DNA of 64,000 bases. It comes from Notolepis coatsorum (Eukaryota > Chordata > Actinopteri > Aulopiformes > Paralepididae). Below, in pieces: positions 10,263 through 22,105 of the stretch (position 1 is the stretch's first letter; the number at the start of each line of letters is the position of its first letter). The stretch spans positions 19,823,295 through 19,887,294 of the forward strand of contig OZ020601.1 in the NCBI GenBank assembly GCA_963971535.1, in the 5' to 3' direction. A model generated the notes under the pieces. It worked only from the letters and a program-made list of their open reading frames with translations. It had not been told where the DNA came from and made no database searches. The position numbers and the translations under genes are program-made.

Positions 10263-10730
10263 ACAGACCGCAGTGGCCTATTAGCAGACTTAATGATTTT
10301 GGAACATTTCTAATATAGCTAATGAACTGAACTATTATCATCAACTATCCAGTTCGTTTTATAGTGTCAGCTGGTAGTAATATCCCCACAAAATCAACTC
10401 AAATTAAAATGAAAGTAAACGGACACAGGAGTGCTAGTGCTCTACTGTGAACTGCTCCAGGGTCAGTTTAACTGTTTACCAGCTTAGTATGTTAACAGGT
10501 TCCGTTTTTTACCTGGACTTGGGAAAAAGGGGATGGATGGTGATCTAAAAACGTTGTTAGACGTGCTGAACCCTTCAGTTTTCGTCTGCATATCCATCTT
10601 CAACAACCCCCTGTTCATTATTTTTTTTAGATCCAAAAACTGCTGATTTAAAGGCCCCTATTGTAAACATGTCCATGAGGGGTTGAAATATGGACATAAT
10701 GCAATTTCTGCAGTTCAGCTGTGACAGCTG
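10263..10730. other. Intergenic, no feature seen
   Basis: Ordinary AT-rich sequence with no open frame, repeat unit or transposon end that I recognise. Confidence 0.5.
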
Positions 10731-11330
10731 GGAGCGATGTCCTCATCTATCTCTCTATTCAGGAGCGATGTCTTCATCTATCTCTCTATTCAGGAGCGAT
10801 GTCCTCATCTATCTCTCTATTCTTGTCCTCATCTATCTCTCTATTCAGGAGCGATGTCTTCATCTATCTCTCTATTCAGGAGCGATGTCTTCATCTATCT
10901 CTCTATTCAGGAGCGATGTCTTCATCTATCTCTCTATTCAGGAGCGATGTCTTCATCTATCTCTCTATTCAGGAGTGATGTCTTCATCTATCTCTCTATT
11001 CAGGAGCGATGTCTTCATCTAGCTCTCTATTCAGGAGCGATGTCTTCATCTATCTCTCTATTCAGGAGCGATGTCTTCATCTATCTCTCTATTCAGGAGC
11101 GATGTCTTCATCTATCTCTCTATTCAGGAGCGATGTCTTCATCTATCTCTCTATTCAGGAGTGATGTCTTCATCTATCTCTCTATTCAGGAGCGATGTCT
11201 TCATCTATCTCTCTATTCAGGAGCGATGTCTTCATCTATCTCTCTATTCAGGAGCGATGTCTTCATCTATCTCTCTATTCAGGAGCGATGTCTTCATCTA
11301 TCTCTCTATTCAGGAGCGATGTCCTCATCC
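10731..11330 (+). repeat. 31-bp minisatellite
   Basis: About 19 copies of a 31-bp unit CAGGAGCGATGTCTTCATCT + ATCTCTCTATT with very few substitutions (C/T in the sixth base, TCTTC/TCCTC). One unit near 10822 has lost its first part. The unit is not a multiple of three, so all three plus frames stay open and give the same peptide in rotation. It is not a gene. Confidence 0.95.
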
Positions 11331-12128
11331 ATCTCCACCACATCGGAGGCCGACTGCATCACAGCCACTGAAACGTTTTATACGTTCGCTCTCTCAGTAT
11401 AAGCTGGCAACATAAATCTCATGCCGATTGTAACTGTAATTCATGCGTCAATAAGAACGAGCATTTAAAGGAGACTAGGCAGCCTAGTTAAGCTGGATAC
11501 ATGCCAGAGGATTTATGTCTGTTAATTATCATTAATGTAAACGACAAACACTGTTATGAGATTAGCAGGAGAATTTACTAACAGGAGCACAGCAGGATAA
11601 ATGGTTAAAAAAAATAGAAGCCCAGGATTAATGGGCGTGTTGGGCAGGTATGAAGACACTCTGGTCTGGAAGGACATATACAGGTCTGTCCTCCGCTTAA
11701 GACATTCTTAGTCATAATAATCATAACACTCATCTGACCAATCAGTTGATTTAAGCCTCCAGTCACCCTTGTCGCAAATTCTCGTCAAATAGCCTTTGTA
11801 ACCCTAACCGTAACATGTGTTTGTGGATAGCGTTGGCTATATTTTATGTATATGCCAGGAAAGTAGCTCTGTATCACAGCTTTGAGTCACATCTCCCCCC
11901 CCCCCCCCCTCAAAAATCACTATTAAGCGTGTGGAATAAAAGTGTCACACCTTCCACCCTAGTCCACCCTAGGGTCTTCCACCCCACCCTATGAACAGGC
12001 TGACTCCCATGTTAAACACATTTTTTGAATACACAGCCTGTACAGTTTAAAATTAGAATGATTCATACGTAACATGATAAAAGGATGGATGAGGCCTCCA
12101 AGAGGTAGTTTGTGTATTATTAGTTGTA
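11331..12128. other. Intergenic, poly-C tract only
   Basis: No gene seen. A C16 run lies at 11894-11909 and a short CCACCCTAG(GG) repeat at about 11955-11990. Confidence 0.5.
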
Positions 12129-12178
12129 TAGGGTTAGGGGGTTAGGGTTATGGTTAGGGGTTTAGGGTTAGGGTAACC
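12129..12178 (+). repeat. Short interstitial telomere-like repeat
   Basis: About seven imperfect units of GGGTTA (variants GGGGGTTA and GGGTTTA), ending in GGGTAACCCTAAT where the motif turns to the other strand. Too short and impure to be a chromosome end. Confidence 0.7.
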
Positions 12179-12739
12179 CTAATAAATAAAAAAAATGTAT
12201 CCTCAAAATGAATAAATATTCTATATGTATGGTGAGGACTGAAGTTAATAATGATATTCATGAAAAAGAATTGGAACAATACATGAGAAGGATATGTTTT
12301 ACTGAGATCGAAGTTTTCGGCAAAGGGCTAAAGGTGTGATTCTTTTAAAGGTTGACTCGAGGGAAAATTGTGTTTCCCACATGCAATCATAGAGAAGGAC
12401 CTCTTTGAATCTAGTGCTTAGTTACCATAGATGTGCTTATCATTATTCAGGAAATGACTCATTCGGCATGGAGAAAGAACTAAGACCAAACTGAGCGATA
12501 AATCGACGTGCGGAGGATACAGTACTGTGTTCACATGGTCTAACTGTGTTCCTGGAGAGGCCTGTCATTAAGCAGCAAGACTGCGGCAGCTTATGACATC
12601 ATTGAGGTCCTGTGTGATTGATGTGTCGTCTCATCAGATTTGTAAAAGGAAGGGCTTTATTAAGACAACGGCCGCATATCATGTTGACAAATATCCTGTC
12701 TCAGAGGAGAGGGTTGTCATCCAGATCGTCCTGCGATGA
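12179..12739. other. Intergenic, no feature seen
   Basis: No convincing frame or transposon terminus. The segment AAGGACCTCTTTGAATCTAG at about 12395 recurs with small changes at 21295, hinting at an old dispersed repeat. Confidence 0.45.
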
Positions 12740-12926
<187 letters not shown>

Positions 12927-13189
12927 TGTATTTATAACACAGCCATAAAAAGCAACATGGTGGAAAACCATAAGCCAGACATTATTGCTGCGCTGGGTTG
13001 AAACAGACCAACAAACTGCCACATCTAAAGACTATTTACATTCCCCAGGTCACTACTTGTGTTTGTGTAATGTTCTTGGTACACAGAGACCATTTTAAGA
13101 TTGAACACTGAGAGTGCCTCTCTGGCAATGGCAAACGCCGTCCCCATTTTATCCTGTTGAGAACAGTGAGAGTGAATAATCAACCCCAG

Positions 13190-13785
13190 AGTATTTCACC
13201 CAGCCTGGTTCAGAGTCTTTCACCCAGCCTGGTTCAGAGTCTTTCACCCAGCCTGGTTCAGAGTCTTTCACCCAGCCAGGTTCAGAGTCTTTCACCCAGC
13301 CTGGTTCAGTCTTTCACCCAGCCTGGTTCAGAGTCTTTCACCCAGCCTGGTTCAGAGTCTTTCACCCAGCCTGGTTCAGAGTCTTTCACCCAGCCTGGTT
13401 CAGAGTCTTTCACCCAGCCTGGTTCAGAGTCTTTCACCCAGAATGGTTCAGAGACTTTCACCCAGCCTGGTTCAGAGTCTTTCACCCAGCCAGGTTCAGA
13501 GTCTTTCACCCAGCCAGGTTCAGAGTCTTTCACCCAGCCTGGTTCAGAGTCTTTCACCCAGCCTGGTTCAGAGTCTTTCACCCAGCCAGGTTCAGAGTCT
13601 TTCACCCAGCCTGGTTCAGAGTCTTTCACCCAGCCTGGTTCAGAGTCTTTCACCCAGCCTGGTTCAGAGTATTTCACCCAGCCTGGTTCAGAGTCTTTCA
13701 CCCAGCCTGGTTCAGAGTCTTTCACCCAGCCTGGTTCAGAGACTTTCACCCAGCCAGGTTTATTCTTTCACCCAGCCGGGTTCTG
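13190..13785 (+). repeat. 24-bp minisatellite
   Basis: About 24 copies of CCTGGTTCAGAGTCTTTCAC + CCAG. The period is eight codons, so frames on both strands remain open (SESFTQPG on plus, VKDSEPGW on minus). A 6-base deletion near 13310 shifts the array without altering its frame. Variant units carry CCAGG for CCTGG or TATTTC for TCTTTC. I do not regard it as coding: there is no splice context, and purity is equal at all codon positions. Confidence 0.93.
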
Positions 13786-14329
13786 AGGAGAACATTGATT
13801 CACCCCCAGAGTCTTCCCCTCGGGCCAGAGAACATTGATCCTGCTTGTTTGCAAGCGTCTCATTCATGGACTATTTATTTTTAGCTGAGCTCCTCCGCCC
13901 CCGCCCCCCCACCCCCGCCGGCTGCGTCTGTGTGAGATGTCGCTGAGACCCGTTTTATCGGTGCTCCAGAGGGCCATGAAAGTACAAATCGTACAAATGG
14001 CTTTCAAAGTGCACACATGAGTGAAAAGGGTTAATTCTATCCACACAAAATCAGTCAATTCAGTTATTGGGCCTGATGCTATAAAGCACGATTACAATTA
14101 TATTTAATATTTTAGTTGGGATTATATCAATGTAGGCTCATGTGTAAGCTACAAAGAATAACATGTTTGATTTATTTTTTATTGATGTCAGTCATATGTC
14201 ATATGCCAATCATCCATTCATACACATTATTCTTCAGGACTTGAATGCTGATAGAGAGGAATCGTATATATTAAACAAACAATATCCATGTAAACAAACC
14301 ACATAACATACATTTGAGACCCATGTTTG
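13786..14329. other. Intergenic, no feature seen
   Basis: GC-rich at first (13885-13925, C-rich), then AT-rich. No supported gene. Confidence 0.5.
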
Positions 14330-15392
14330 CATCATACTAGAGCTGGGCGATAAAACGATAACGATAATTATCGCGATATATTTTAATAATTGATATCGAT
14401 TGATAATTTAAAAAAAAATTGTGTGACCTACAACAGGCAGTGGACAGACTTGTATTTCTGGCCTGCAACTTAAAGTAATGGCTTTGCTTGTCCAAATGAC
14501 AATACTGACCAAATTGAGATTCATTTTTCTCTTGTTCATTTATTTTGTTTGCTTTCTAATTTAAAATACAGTTTGAAACCGTCGGTACACAGTAGGCTAT
14601 GTGTGCTAGCAGAGCTAGTCTCCAGTCGCGAGTCACACTTTGGTGGTTTGTCCACCAAAAAAGCACCAAAAGATAGAAAAGAAACTAGCAGAGCCAGAAC
14701 TATTCAACTCCCCTGGAGCCACAGCCAGCAGAGAAGCCTGTTTACTTTCGCTTTCAAACCTGGGCCCCGTTCCCCGTACCTGGATAACTGAGTTAGCCGG
14801 ATAACTTTCGGTTAAGTCTGACTTAAGCCGGACTTTCCCGTTCCCCGTACCTGGATTGTCCAAATCACCATGACAACAGATCCAAAAGTTTGAGCCTGGT
14901 CGAAAGCAGGGTTTAAGTTCAAGTTAGCCGGATGAAGCACAGCCACGCCCCGGCAAAGAAGTGACAGCTCTTTCCTGAAATTATTCCCACAGTCTAGGAT
15001 CTGCTTTATACCATTCTGAATTACGTTTTTGTGCTCCATTCTTCCAGAGGGGGCTTTTGAAATGTAAAATAGACCCAAAATGCTGATACTAAATTCACTT
15101 TGTCCTAAATAATGCACGTTATATATACCGTGGCGCTCGCTCGGTGCGATGTACACATTATGTGGTTATTTTAACAACGCGCAGCATTGCAAATGTGAAT
15201 CCCGCTGGGATATTTTTAATGATTGAAACCTATCGCTCGTTTGGCTCTGATTCCTTTCATATTCTCCGCTGTGGATGTTTAATGGAGCGTCTGGATTGTG
15301 TTTCATTCAAGCATAAAATTGAAGTGTCTATGCGTGGATTGTGGATCTTGTCTCGTTCATTAATGTATAAACAATGAATTTATCCCATCTGG

Positions 15393-15470
15393 CACAGTGG
15401 CGCAGCGGTAGTGCTCAATCCTGTCAACCCAGCGACCGGTGTTTGAAACCCCGTGTTTCCAATATAATTT
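15393..15470 (+). mobile_element. tRNA-like SINE head
   Basis: An A-box-like AGTGGCGCAGCGGTAGTGCT and, about 35 bases on, a weak B box (GTGTTTGAAACCC) spaced as in a tRNA. No acceptor stem pairs, so it is a degenerate SINE head rather than a tRNA gene. Confidence 0.5.
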
Positions 15471-15613
15471 TTTGGAATATAATATTAATGATTATACGCC
15501 AAAGTAGCCTAGTTTTAAGTTAAAATATTATAAATCTACATGCATTGAGGATGTCATTCTTTATATAGCTCTCAACGAGCACCAAATTGAATTATTCCGA
15601 CATCGCAAAAAGA

Positions 15614-15692
15614 AGGGAAAGACTAGGTTTCGAACCCCGGTCGTCAGCGTGAAAGTCAAAAGAAGAACCCGTTACACCACAGTGGAGATAAG
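15614..15692 (-). pseudogene. tRNA-like sequence (tRNA-Glu-like)
   Basis: The minus strand reads TCCACTGTGGTGTAACGGGT, then GACTTTCACGCTGACGACCG and a good B box (GGGGTTCGAAACC). The anticodon-arm region TTTCACGC-TGACGACC resembles tRNA-Glu. Stems are imperfect and the acceptor does not close, so it is a tRNA pseudogene or SINE head. Confidence 0.45.
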
Positions 15693-16269
15693 TAAAAGAT
15701 CGACCATACATCAATCAATGGGAAGAGAGCCGTATCGTTATTTTGTATAACAGTTTAACTAATTATTTTCGCTAGCAAGATCTCATTTGATTATTCAATC
15801 CAGCAGGCAAGTTTAAAGAAATATAATCTGATTGATTGAGGTAATGAGTAGGGATGCCCCCCGGACCCCGGTTTTAAACGGGAACCGGTACTATATTAGA
15901 AAATACCGAAGTATTTATAAGCTCCGACGTCCTCGGTACTGCTATCGATACTCTAGAGAAATTATTATTATTATTATTATTATTTAAAAGTTGCGAACGA
16001 TCTCTCCTCTCTCTGTCTCTGCACGAGAAGCAGCGAGTCATTATTACACACACTCCTCGCGAGTCGCGCTACACATACATACGGGTACTCCTTAATGAAA
16101 GCGCTGTCAATAGTATGCAGCTGCAGCACGTCAGACAGCAGCGCTTACAAGCCCCGCACATACAAGCCCCGCACACCTGATGTGCTGCAGCTGGAAGCAT
16201 CTCAGCGCTGTCTCCGTGCCGACGCGCGCTGCACACAGACACAGACAGCTCTGCATGGACTGAGTCGTG

Positions 16270-16445
16270 ATGGCGGATAGAGCGAAGCGTTCACAAGTGC
16301 AACAAAACATTTGCCAGTAAGGGTGGCAATACGAGCAATCTATCAAAACATTTGTTTGCAAAACACTATATTAGTGTGCAGAAATGCGCCGTATTCGACT
16401 GCCTTGCGCGCAGTGGTTCATCTGCATCCACGTCCACTGCAGCCG
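16270..16445 (+). pseudogene. hAT transposase first exon, BED finger with internal deletion
   Basis: From the ATG at 16270 the frame reads MADRAKRS, then shifts. In the next frame it continues KCNKTFASKGGNTSNLSKHL, followed by FAKH, which is the second half of a BED zinc finger (NTSNL-x2-HL-x3-H). The aromatic first half expected between them is missing, so a small deletion removed it and broke the frame. Confidence 0.7.
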
Positions 16446-16560
16446 GTAAGCCAAGATACGGAGTTTCCTAGGCTAATAACGAATTATTACAAATAGGCTA
16501 ATAAACAAAATAATTGTTTAGCTACAAATACTACAATCTAAAAACTTTTTATAGATCGTC

Positions 16561-16763
16561 AAGCTGAGGTCAGCCACCAATGTGTCCCAGGCCAGTGAGC
16601 CCACCACACATCCTCCCTCTACCTCCACCACCCAAAGTCCTTTCTCCCTAGCAGCTAGAGGAAAGATGACAGAGGATAGGGTGAACGAGTGTCACAGGGC
16701 TGTGACAAAGTTTGTTGTCAAAGGCCTGCACCCGTTCTCTACAGTGGAGTCCAAGGACTTTAG
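16561..16763 (+). pseudogene. hAT transposase second exon remnant
   Basis: Open from a TATAG acceptor-like site (about 16556) to AG|GTAACA at 16763/16764, a plausible splice donor. The product contains SPFSLAARGKMTEDRVNECH and HRAVTKFVVKGLHPFSTVES, the conserved N-terminal block of hAT transposases (kfvvkdl-PFS-VE). Everything downstream (the RNase H-like domain and the dimerisation domain) is deleted. Confidence 0.8.
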
Positions 16764-17942
16764 GTAACAACTAATCATTCAGTGTATATCGTTTTTTTTG
16801 TATACATAGTTGTCTAACTTGTCTGTTGTTGTTATAAGTTATTATTGAAGCAGCTATTCCCACCACTCCACACACATTTACAATAATTCAATCATTTCTA
16901 ATCTTTACTGTAGGGAGATGACCAATGCTCTCAACTGCAAATATAAAAATCATAAAAAAATTATCAAAAAGAACCGATAAGAGTATCGATAAAGTACCGA
17001 ACCGTTAAGCAGTATCGATAGGAGTAGTAGTATCGATAAAATCCTAACGATACCCATCCCTAGTAATGAGGGACTTAAAATTAGCCTATAGATAACGCAT
17101 TTAACTTGTCGGCGAGGCGATTGAGCCGTACTGCAATATGTTAATAAAGTTTTAAATCAATTAATCAATCAATGCCGCTAGAGAATCAGGATCTCTGCTA
17201 TCGATACGTGCTGGCTTTTCAACTGGAGCGGCCACGCGCACTTATCCTGGGTCTCAAGTCTGGCTTGAGTTAACAAGACTGAATCCACCTTCGAGGAACA
17301 GGAAAATCCCGGCTTCAAACATCGGGTTAACTGAATCTGGATAATGACATCTTGATCGACTTAGTTGAACCAGGTACGGGGAACGGGGCCCAGCTGCAGC
17401 CTGAGAACTGGCGTGTGAGGGGATGTAACACTAAAAATGGCGGCAACGACAAAGAATTGCTGCAAAATAAACATACATCTGTTGTTTAAATTTTTTATTA
17501 AATTAAACACTTTTTTTTTTATATTTACTTACTAGATAATTATGGATATCGAGTGATATGATAACAATATCATATCGTTATCGTGATATCATTTTTGGCC
17601 ATATCGCCCAGCCCTACGTCATACTGCTAATCCTTCTGTCAACAGCTTTATAGTCAAACAACCATAGAATTAAAAAAAATACCACGATGTCAACAAAACA
17701 TGACGTTGGACAGCTGCAATTATGGACGGGGAAGCTACGTTTAACTGGGATTATATGTTCTATGTAGGCCTGAAATTATATAGCCAACGTCCTACTTTAC
17801 AGCACTTTACAGGTACAGAGGCTATATTTAAATACAATTTAGAACCATAGTTCTGACAGCAGGTCTGACCTAAGCACACCTCAGCAATACAGCCATTGAT
17901 TCTGCTGTAACAGAAACTGTCTTTAACTAAATGTACAGAAAC

Positions 17943-18790
<848 letters not shown>

Positions 18791-18810
18791 CTGGCCAGCA
18801 GCGTAAGAAA

Positions 18811-19402
18811 GTAAGTAAGAGTAGGTAAGGTATATAACTAGTAAGAGTAGGTAAGGTATATAACTAGTAAGAGTAGATAAGGAATATAACTAGTAAGAGT
18901 AGATAAGGAATATAAGTAGTAAGAGTAGATAAGGAATATAACTAGTAAGAGTAGATAAGGAATATAACTAGTAAGAGTAGATAAGGGGTATAACTAGTAA
19001 GAGTAGATAAGGAATATAACTAGTAAGAGTAGATAAGGGGTATAACTAGTAAGAGTAGATAAGGAATATAACTAGTAAGAGTAGATAAGGGGTATAACTA
19101 GTAAGAGTAGATAAGGAATATAACTAGTAAGAGTAGATAAGGGGTATAACTAGTAAGAGTAGATAAGGAATATAACTAGTAAGAGTAGATAAGGGGTATA
19201 ACTAGTAAGAGTAGATAAGGAATATAACTAGTAAGAGTAGATAAGGGGTATAACTAGTAAGAGTAGATAAGGAATATAACTAGTAAGAGTAGATAAGGGG
19301 TATAACTAGTAAGAGTAGATAAGGAATATAACTAGTAAGAGTAGATAAGGGGTATAACTAGTAAGAGTAGATAAGGAATATAACTAGTAAGAGTAGGTAA
19401 GA
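18811..19402 (+). repeat. 26-bp minisatellite with 52-bp higher-order structure (left part)
   Basis: About 23 copies of ACTAGTAAGAGTAGATAAGG + six bases. From about 18960 to 19380 the six-base end alternates strictly between AATATA and GGTATA, giving a 52-bp dimer repeat about eight times. Monomers with GTAGGTAAGG lie at the left edge and again beyond the LINE at 20156. Confidence 0.93.
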
Positions 19403-20155
19403 TTCAAGATTTAAGATTCAAGATTCAAGAGTTTTATTCATCACATACATACCAGGGCATACAGTGAAATGTGGTTGGCCATGCCCGCTTCGATTGTACA
19501 ATATAAACAATAGTAATAGTAATAATAATAAAAAAGATAACTAAATGAAAGCTCAAGGAGGAGCGGGAAAGAATCTTTACCTCCTTGGGGCTATACCAGC
19601 CGTTGTTTGTAAGGAAGCAGGCCCCTCCACCTATGGACTTTCCCGACTCTTCTGTTCGATCAGCGCGGAAGACAGAGAAGGAATCAGACGGGATGATATT
19701 TCGATCTGGTGTTGATGGCTTCAACCATGTCTCCATGCAACATAGGATGTTACAGTCCCTCACGTCCCGTTGGAATCTAATCCTTGCTCTGAGATCATCC
19801 ATCTTGTTCTCCAGCGATCTCACATTCGCCAACAGAATCGATGGGATCGCTGGCCGGTAAGCAGAATTTTTTAGCCTATTTCTGATTCCACTTCTCCGTC
19901 CTCTGTGCTTTCGTTTGAACGCGCCGCCATTCCCTTTGTTGTCGTCTCGTCTCCGGTGGCCTATCTTGGCATAGAGTGTCGTTAAACTCCTCTTTCAGTC
20001 CGGAGTTTAAGTCCATAAGTGACTGGTATCACGTCCATGCCAGCGTAGTTTTTATAAAAAAGGAATACAAAAAAATAAACAGAATAACAAAAGATTTGCA
20101 CAATCTCTGCGGAGCAAAACCGACGGCGACTGACCTGGGCCGCGCCATACTCACG
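19403..20155 (-). mobile_element. Internally deleted LINE (5' end plus 3' end) inside the 26-bp array
   Basis: On the minus strand it begins with a GC-rich leader (about 20155) and an ORF start. It codes the first part of an APE-type endonuclease, then jumps to a 3' tail GATGAATAAAACTCTTGAAT followed by (ATTCAAG)-type repeats, read here as CTTGAATCTTGAATC. The array flanks it on both sides. The reverse transcriptase is absent. The element type is L2/CR1-like by the endonuclease text. Confidence 0.75.
19550..19832 (-). pseudogene. LINE APE endonuclease N-terminus (truncated)
   Basis: MANVRSLENKMDDLRARIRF, then CNILCCMETWLKPSTPDRNI and FSVFRADRTEESGKSIGGGA: the classic L2/CR1 endonuclease opening (N-x-RSL, the E of ETWL, and the D/R of FRADR). 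After about residue 90 the frame enters low-complexity 3' sequence. Catalytic His and Asp further on are lost. Confidence 0.8.
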
Positions 20156-20300
20156 AGTATAAGTAGTAAGAGTAGGTAAGGGATATAACTAGTAAGAGTA
20201 GGTAAGGAATATAACTAGTAAGAGTAGGTAATGGATATAAGTAGTAAGAGTAGGTAAGGTATATAACTAGTAAGAGTAGGTAAGGTATATAACTAGTAGG
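20156..20300 (+). repeat. 26-bp minisatellite, right part
   Basis: Five to six monomers of AGTAGTAAGAGTAGGTAAGG type resuming after the LINE. All carry GTAGGTAAGG, like the left edge of the array. Confidence 0.85.
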
Positions 20301-20828
20301 AATATGTACAGATATAGATGTCACTTCCATTCCATTTCTCCCAAACCAAAATGATTCACAAAACAGGGAAAGGGAGAACAAATGAGAGCATTGAAGTCAA
20401 ATCACAATCAAAACACAGTGAATTGAGCGCGTCATCAAAGTGGAAATAATACTACAGCGATGTCTAATCACCCGTGATTCCACATCTGAGTTGCTATCGC
20501 TCCGACGGTTTATAATGAAGGGTGAAGCCAGCTTTAGCATGACAGTTGCCATGGCGACTCTGTCATTACTACCCTAATGGCATGTGCCGTGTGCTAAGCT
20601 ACTGCAGCCTTGTGTTCATCACGTAGAGGCCTAATTATAGACCCATTACAGTACGACTGACGGTGGGGGAAAGTCACACTGTTCCATCGTTCTTCTCTCT
20701 TTTTGTCTCTCAGGGGGACACTGTCTCACGTCGCCTTCGTCCTTCTGTCAGCCTTGTGCAGTCGGCTCGTGACACAGAAAGACCGGATGATACCGGAGGT
20801 CTGCCTGCTGTAGCGGGTGTCACATCTA
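20301..20828. other. Intergenic, no gene seen
   Basis: No recognisable element. A plus frame that opens at 20663 runs into the 37-bp array. Confidence 0.45.
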
Positions 20829-21198
20829 GGGATGCCCCCCTCCGCCCAAAGACATTCTCAGTCCAGGGATGCCCCCCTCCGCCCAAAGACATTCTCAGTC
20901 CAGGGATGCCCCCCTCCGCCCAAAGACATTCTCAGTCCAGGGATGCCCCCCTCCGCCCAAAGACATTCTCAGTCCAGGGATGCCCCCCTCCGCCCAAAGA
21001 CATTCTCAGTCCAGGGATGCCCCCCTCCGCCCAAAGACATTCTCAGTCCAGGGATGCCCCCCTCCGCCCAAAGACATTCTCAGTCCAGGGATGTCCTCCT
21101 CCGAACAAAGACATTCTCAGTCCAGGGATGTCCCCCTCCGAACAAAGACATTCTCAGTCCAGGGATGTCCCCCTCCGAACAAAGACATTCTCAGTCCT
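20829..21198 (+). repeat. 37-bp minisatellite
   Basis: Ten copies of GGGATGCCCCCCTCCGCCCA + AAGACATTCTCAGTCCA. The first seven are identical. The last three share a different middle (TGTCCxCCTCCGAACAAAG), so two unit types are arranged in blocks. Confidence 0.95.
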
Positions 21199-21606
21199 CT
21201 AATAGTCATACGAAGGATTTGTTGACGAATCCATTAGTTCCATTTCATGGACAAACCTATAGAATCTGCGTTTCCCCCACATTCTATCACGTCGAAGGAC
21301 CTCTTTAAATCTAGTGCTTACCAGAGGTGCATATCATTTTACAGGTGATAAAAGAAAAACACAACAACAAACAAGTCTCCGTCGACCGAGACCACGCTGA
21401 CTGAATGATGGATTAGCGTGTGCTGTGAGGAGGAGGCCGGTCTCACCCGTGACTGGTAAACGCTGCGTCTCTCGTGTTAATATAAACGATGTAACCCGGT
21501 GTCTTGGTTAACTACACTTTCATGTTACGAGAAAACAAGGTGCCTAATGAACCCCAGTTAAATACACACAGCCTGAGTGTTCCACTGCATGTAGTATAAT
21601 CTTCTC
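21199..21606. other. Intergenic, no gene seen
   Basis: No frame or element of note apart from GAAGGACCTCTTTAAATCTA at about 21292, also present near 12395. Confidence 0.4.
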
Positions 21607-21624
21607 ATGAAGCACTTTGAATGG

Positions 21625-22105
21625 GAGGGTGGCTATGTGGCGTAGTGGGCAAGGCGCTCGCCACGAATGACGGAGACGCTGGGCTCGCCTGTTCGAGCCC
21701 AGCGCTCCACATTGCTTTCAGTTTAGCTGGTCATTCATACTAATACACATTGGCCGTATCAGGGGGTGGGAAACTGATGGGTGGGGATCGGGCGTTGTGG
21801 ACAGCGACTCCTACAGGTCGGTTGGTGCGCCTGCGCAGTAGAATCAGGATGTGTCGGGGGCAGCGTGAGCCTCCCACGCGTTACTCCTCGCCACTGAGAG
21901 ATCGAGCTGCGCAGGTGAAAAGATGCGACTACTGTTACCTCAAGTACAGGAGGGGACTTGTGCTATGTATGACTTAGTCCACATTACAGCCGGCTTGTGG
22001 GAGGCAAGAAACAGCGTTCGTGACAGGGGAGGGTTGAATTGGATGATACGAAATTGGGATGGGAGAAAATATAGAAAATGGGAGAAAAAGTGTATAAAAA
22101 AAAAA
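21625..22105 (+). mobile_element. Long tRNA-derived SINE, copy 1
   Basis: A perfect 18-bp target duplication ATGAAGCACTTTGAATGG flanks it (21607-21624, 22106-22123). The tRNA-like head has an A box (ATGTGGCGTAGTGGGCAAGG) and a B box (CTGTTCGAGCCCAG). A roughly 380-bp body with GCGACTCCTACAGGTCGGTT and GTGAGCCTCCCACGCGTTAC follows, ending in an A-rich tail. Nearly identical to the copy at 37245. Transcription would be by RNA polymerase III. No coding function. Confidence 0.93.

Larger units (their letters stand above)
15849..17062 (+). mobile_element. hAT DNA transposon 3 (innermost of the nest)
   Basis: Left end TAGGGATGCCCC, right end (reverse complement) TAGGGATGGGTATCG. A perfect 8-bp target duplication GTAATGAG lies at 15841-15848 and 17063-17070. 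At 1214 bp it is an internally deleted copy that keeps two pieces of a hAT transposase gene (below). Subterminal TATCGATA motifs repeat on the right. It is the youngest layer of the nest. Confidence 0.92.
14761..17392. mobile_element. TIR transposon with perfect 23-bp ends (family not identified)
   Basis: Starts TGGGCCCCGTTCCCCGTACC (next three bases TGG) and ends with its exact reverse complement at 17370-17392. A partial copy of the end motif (CCCGTTCCCCGTACCTGGAT) recurs inside at 14825-14845, a subterminal repeat. I cannot see a target duplication: flanks are AAACC and GCTGC. Harbinger- or ISL2EU-like fish elements have similar starts, but I cannot confirm either. It carries two tRNA-like patches and hAT 3. 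Confidence 0.7.
14338..17616. mobile_element. hAT DNA transposon 2 (host of a nest)
   Basis: Termini TAGAGCTGGGCGATAAAACG (left) and, reverse-complemented, TAGGGCTGGGCGATATGGCC (right), the same family as hAT 1. Flanks CATCATAC (14330-14337) and CGTCATAC (17617-17624) match at 7 of 8. Nearly all the interior is a second transposon (14761-17392). Only about 420 bases on the left and 220 on the right belong to this element, so it was already a short non-autonomous copy. No transposase left. Confidence 0.82.

Noticed and set aside
10737-11402. 221-residue plus-strand open frame
   Set aside because: It is the 31-bp array read through; the same peptide appears in all three frames. No gene structure.
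12129-12178. True telomere
   Set aside because: About 50 impure bases inside unique sequence; at most an interstitial telomere-like repeat.
13157-13786. 209-residue frame with SESFTQPG repeats, and its minus-strand partner
   Set aside because: 24-bp array whose period preserves frames on both strands. No splice sites, start context or codon bias.
21750-21977. Short frames in the SINE copies (also 37395-37583)
   Set aside because: They exist because the SINE consensus happens to be open; SINEs do not code.
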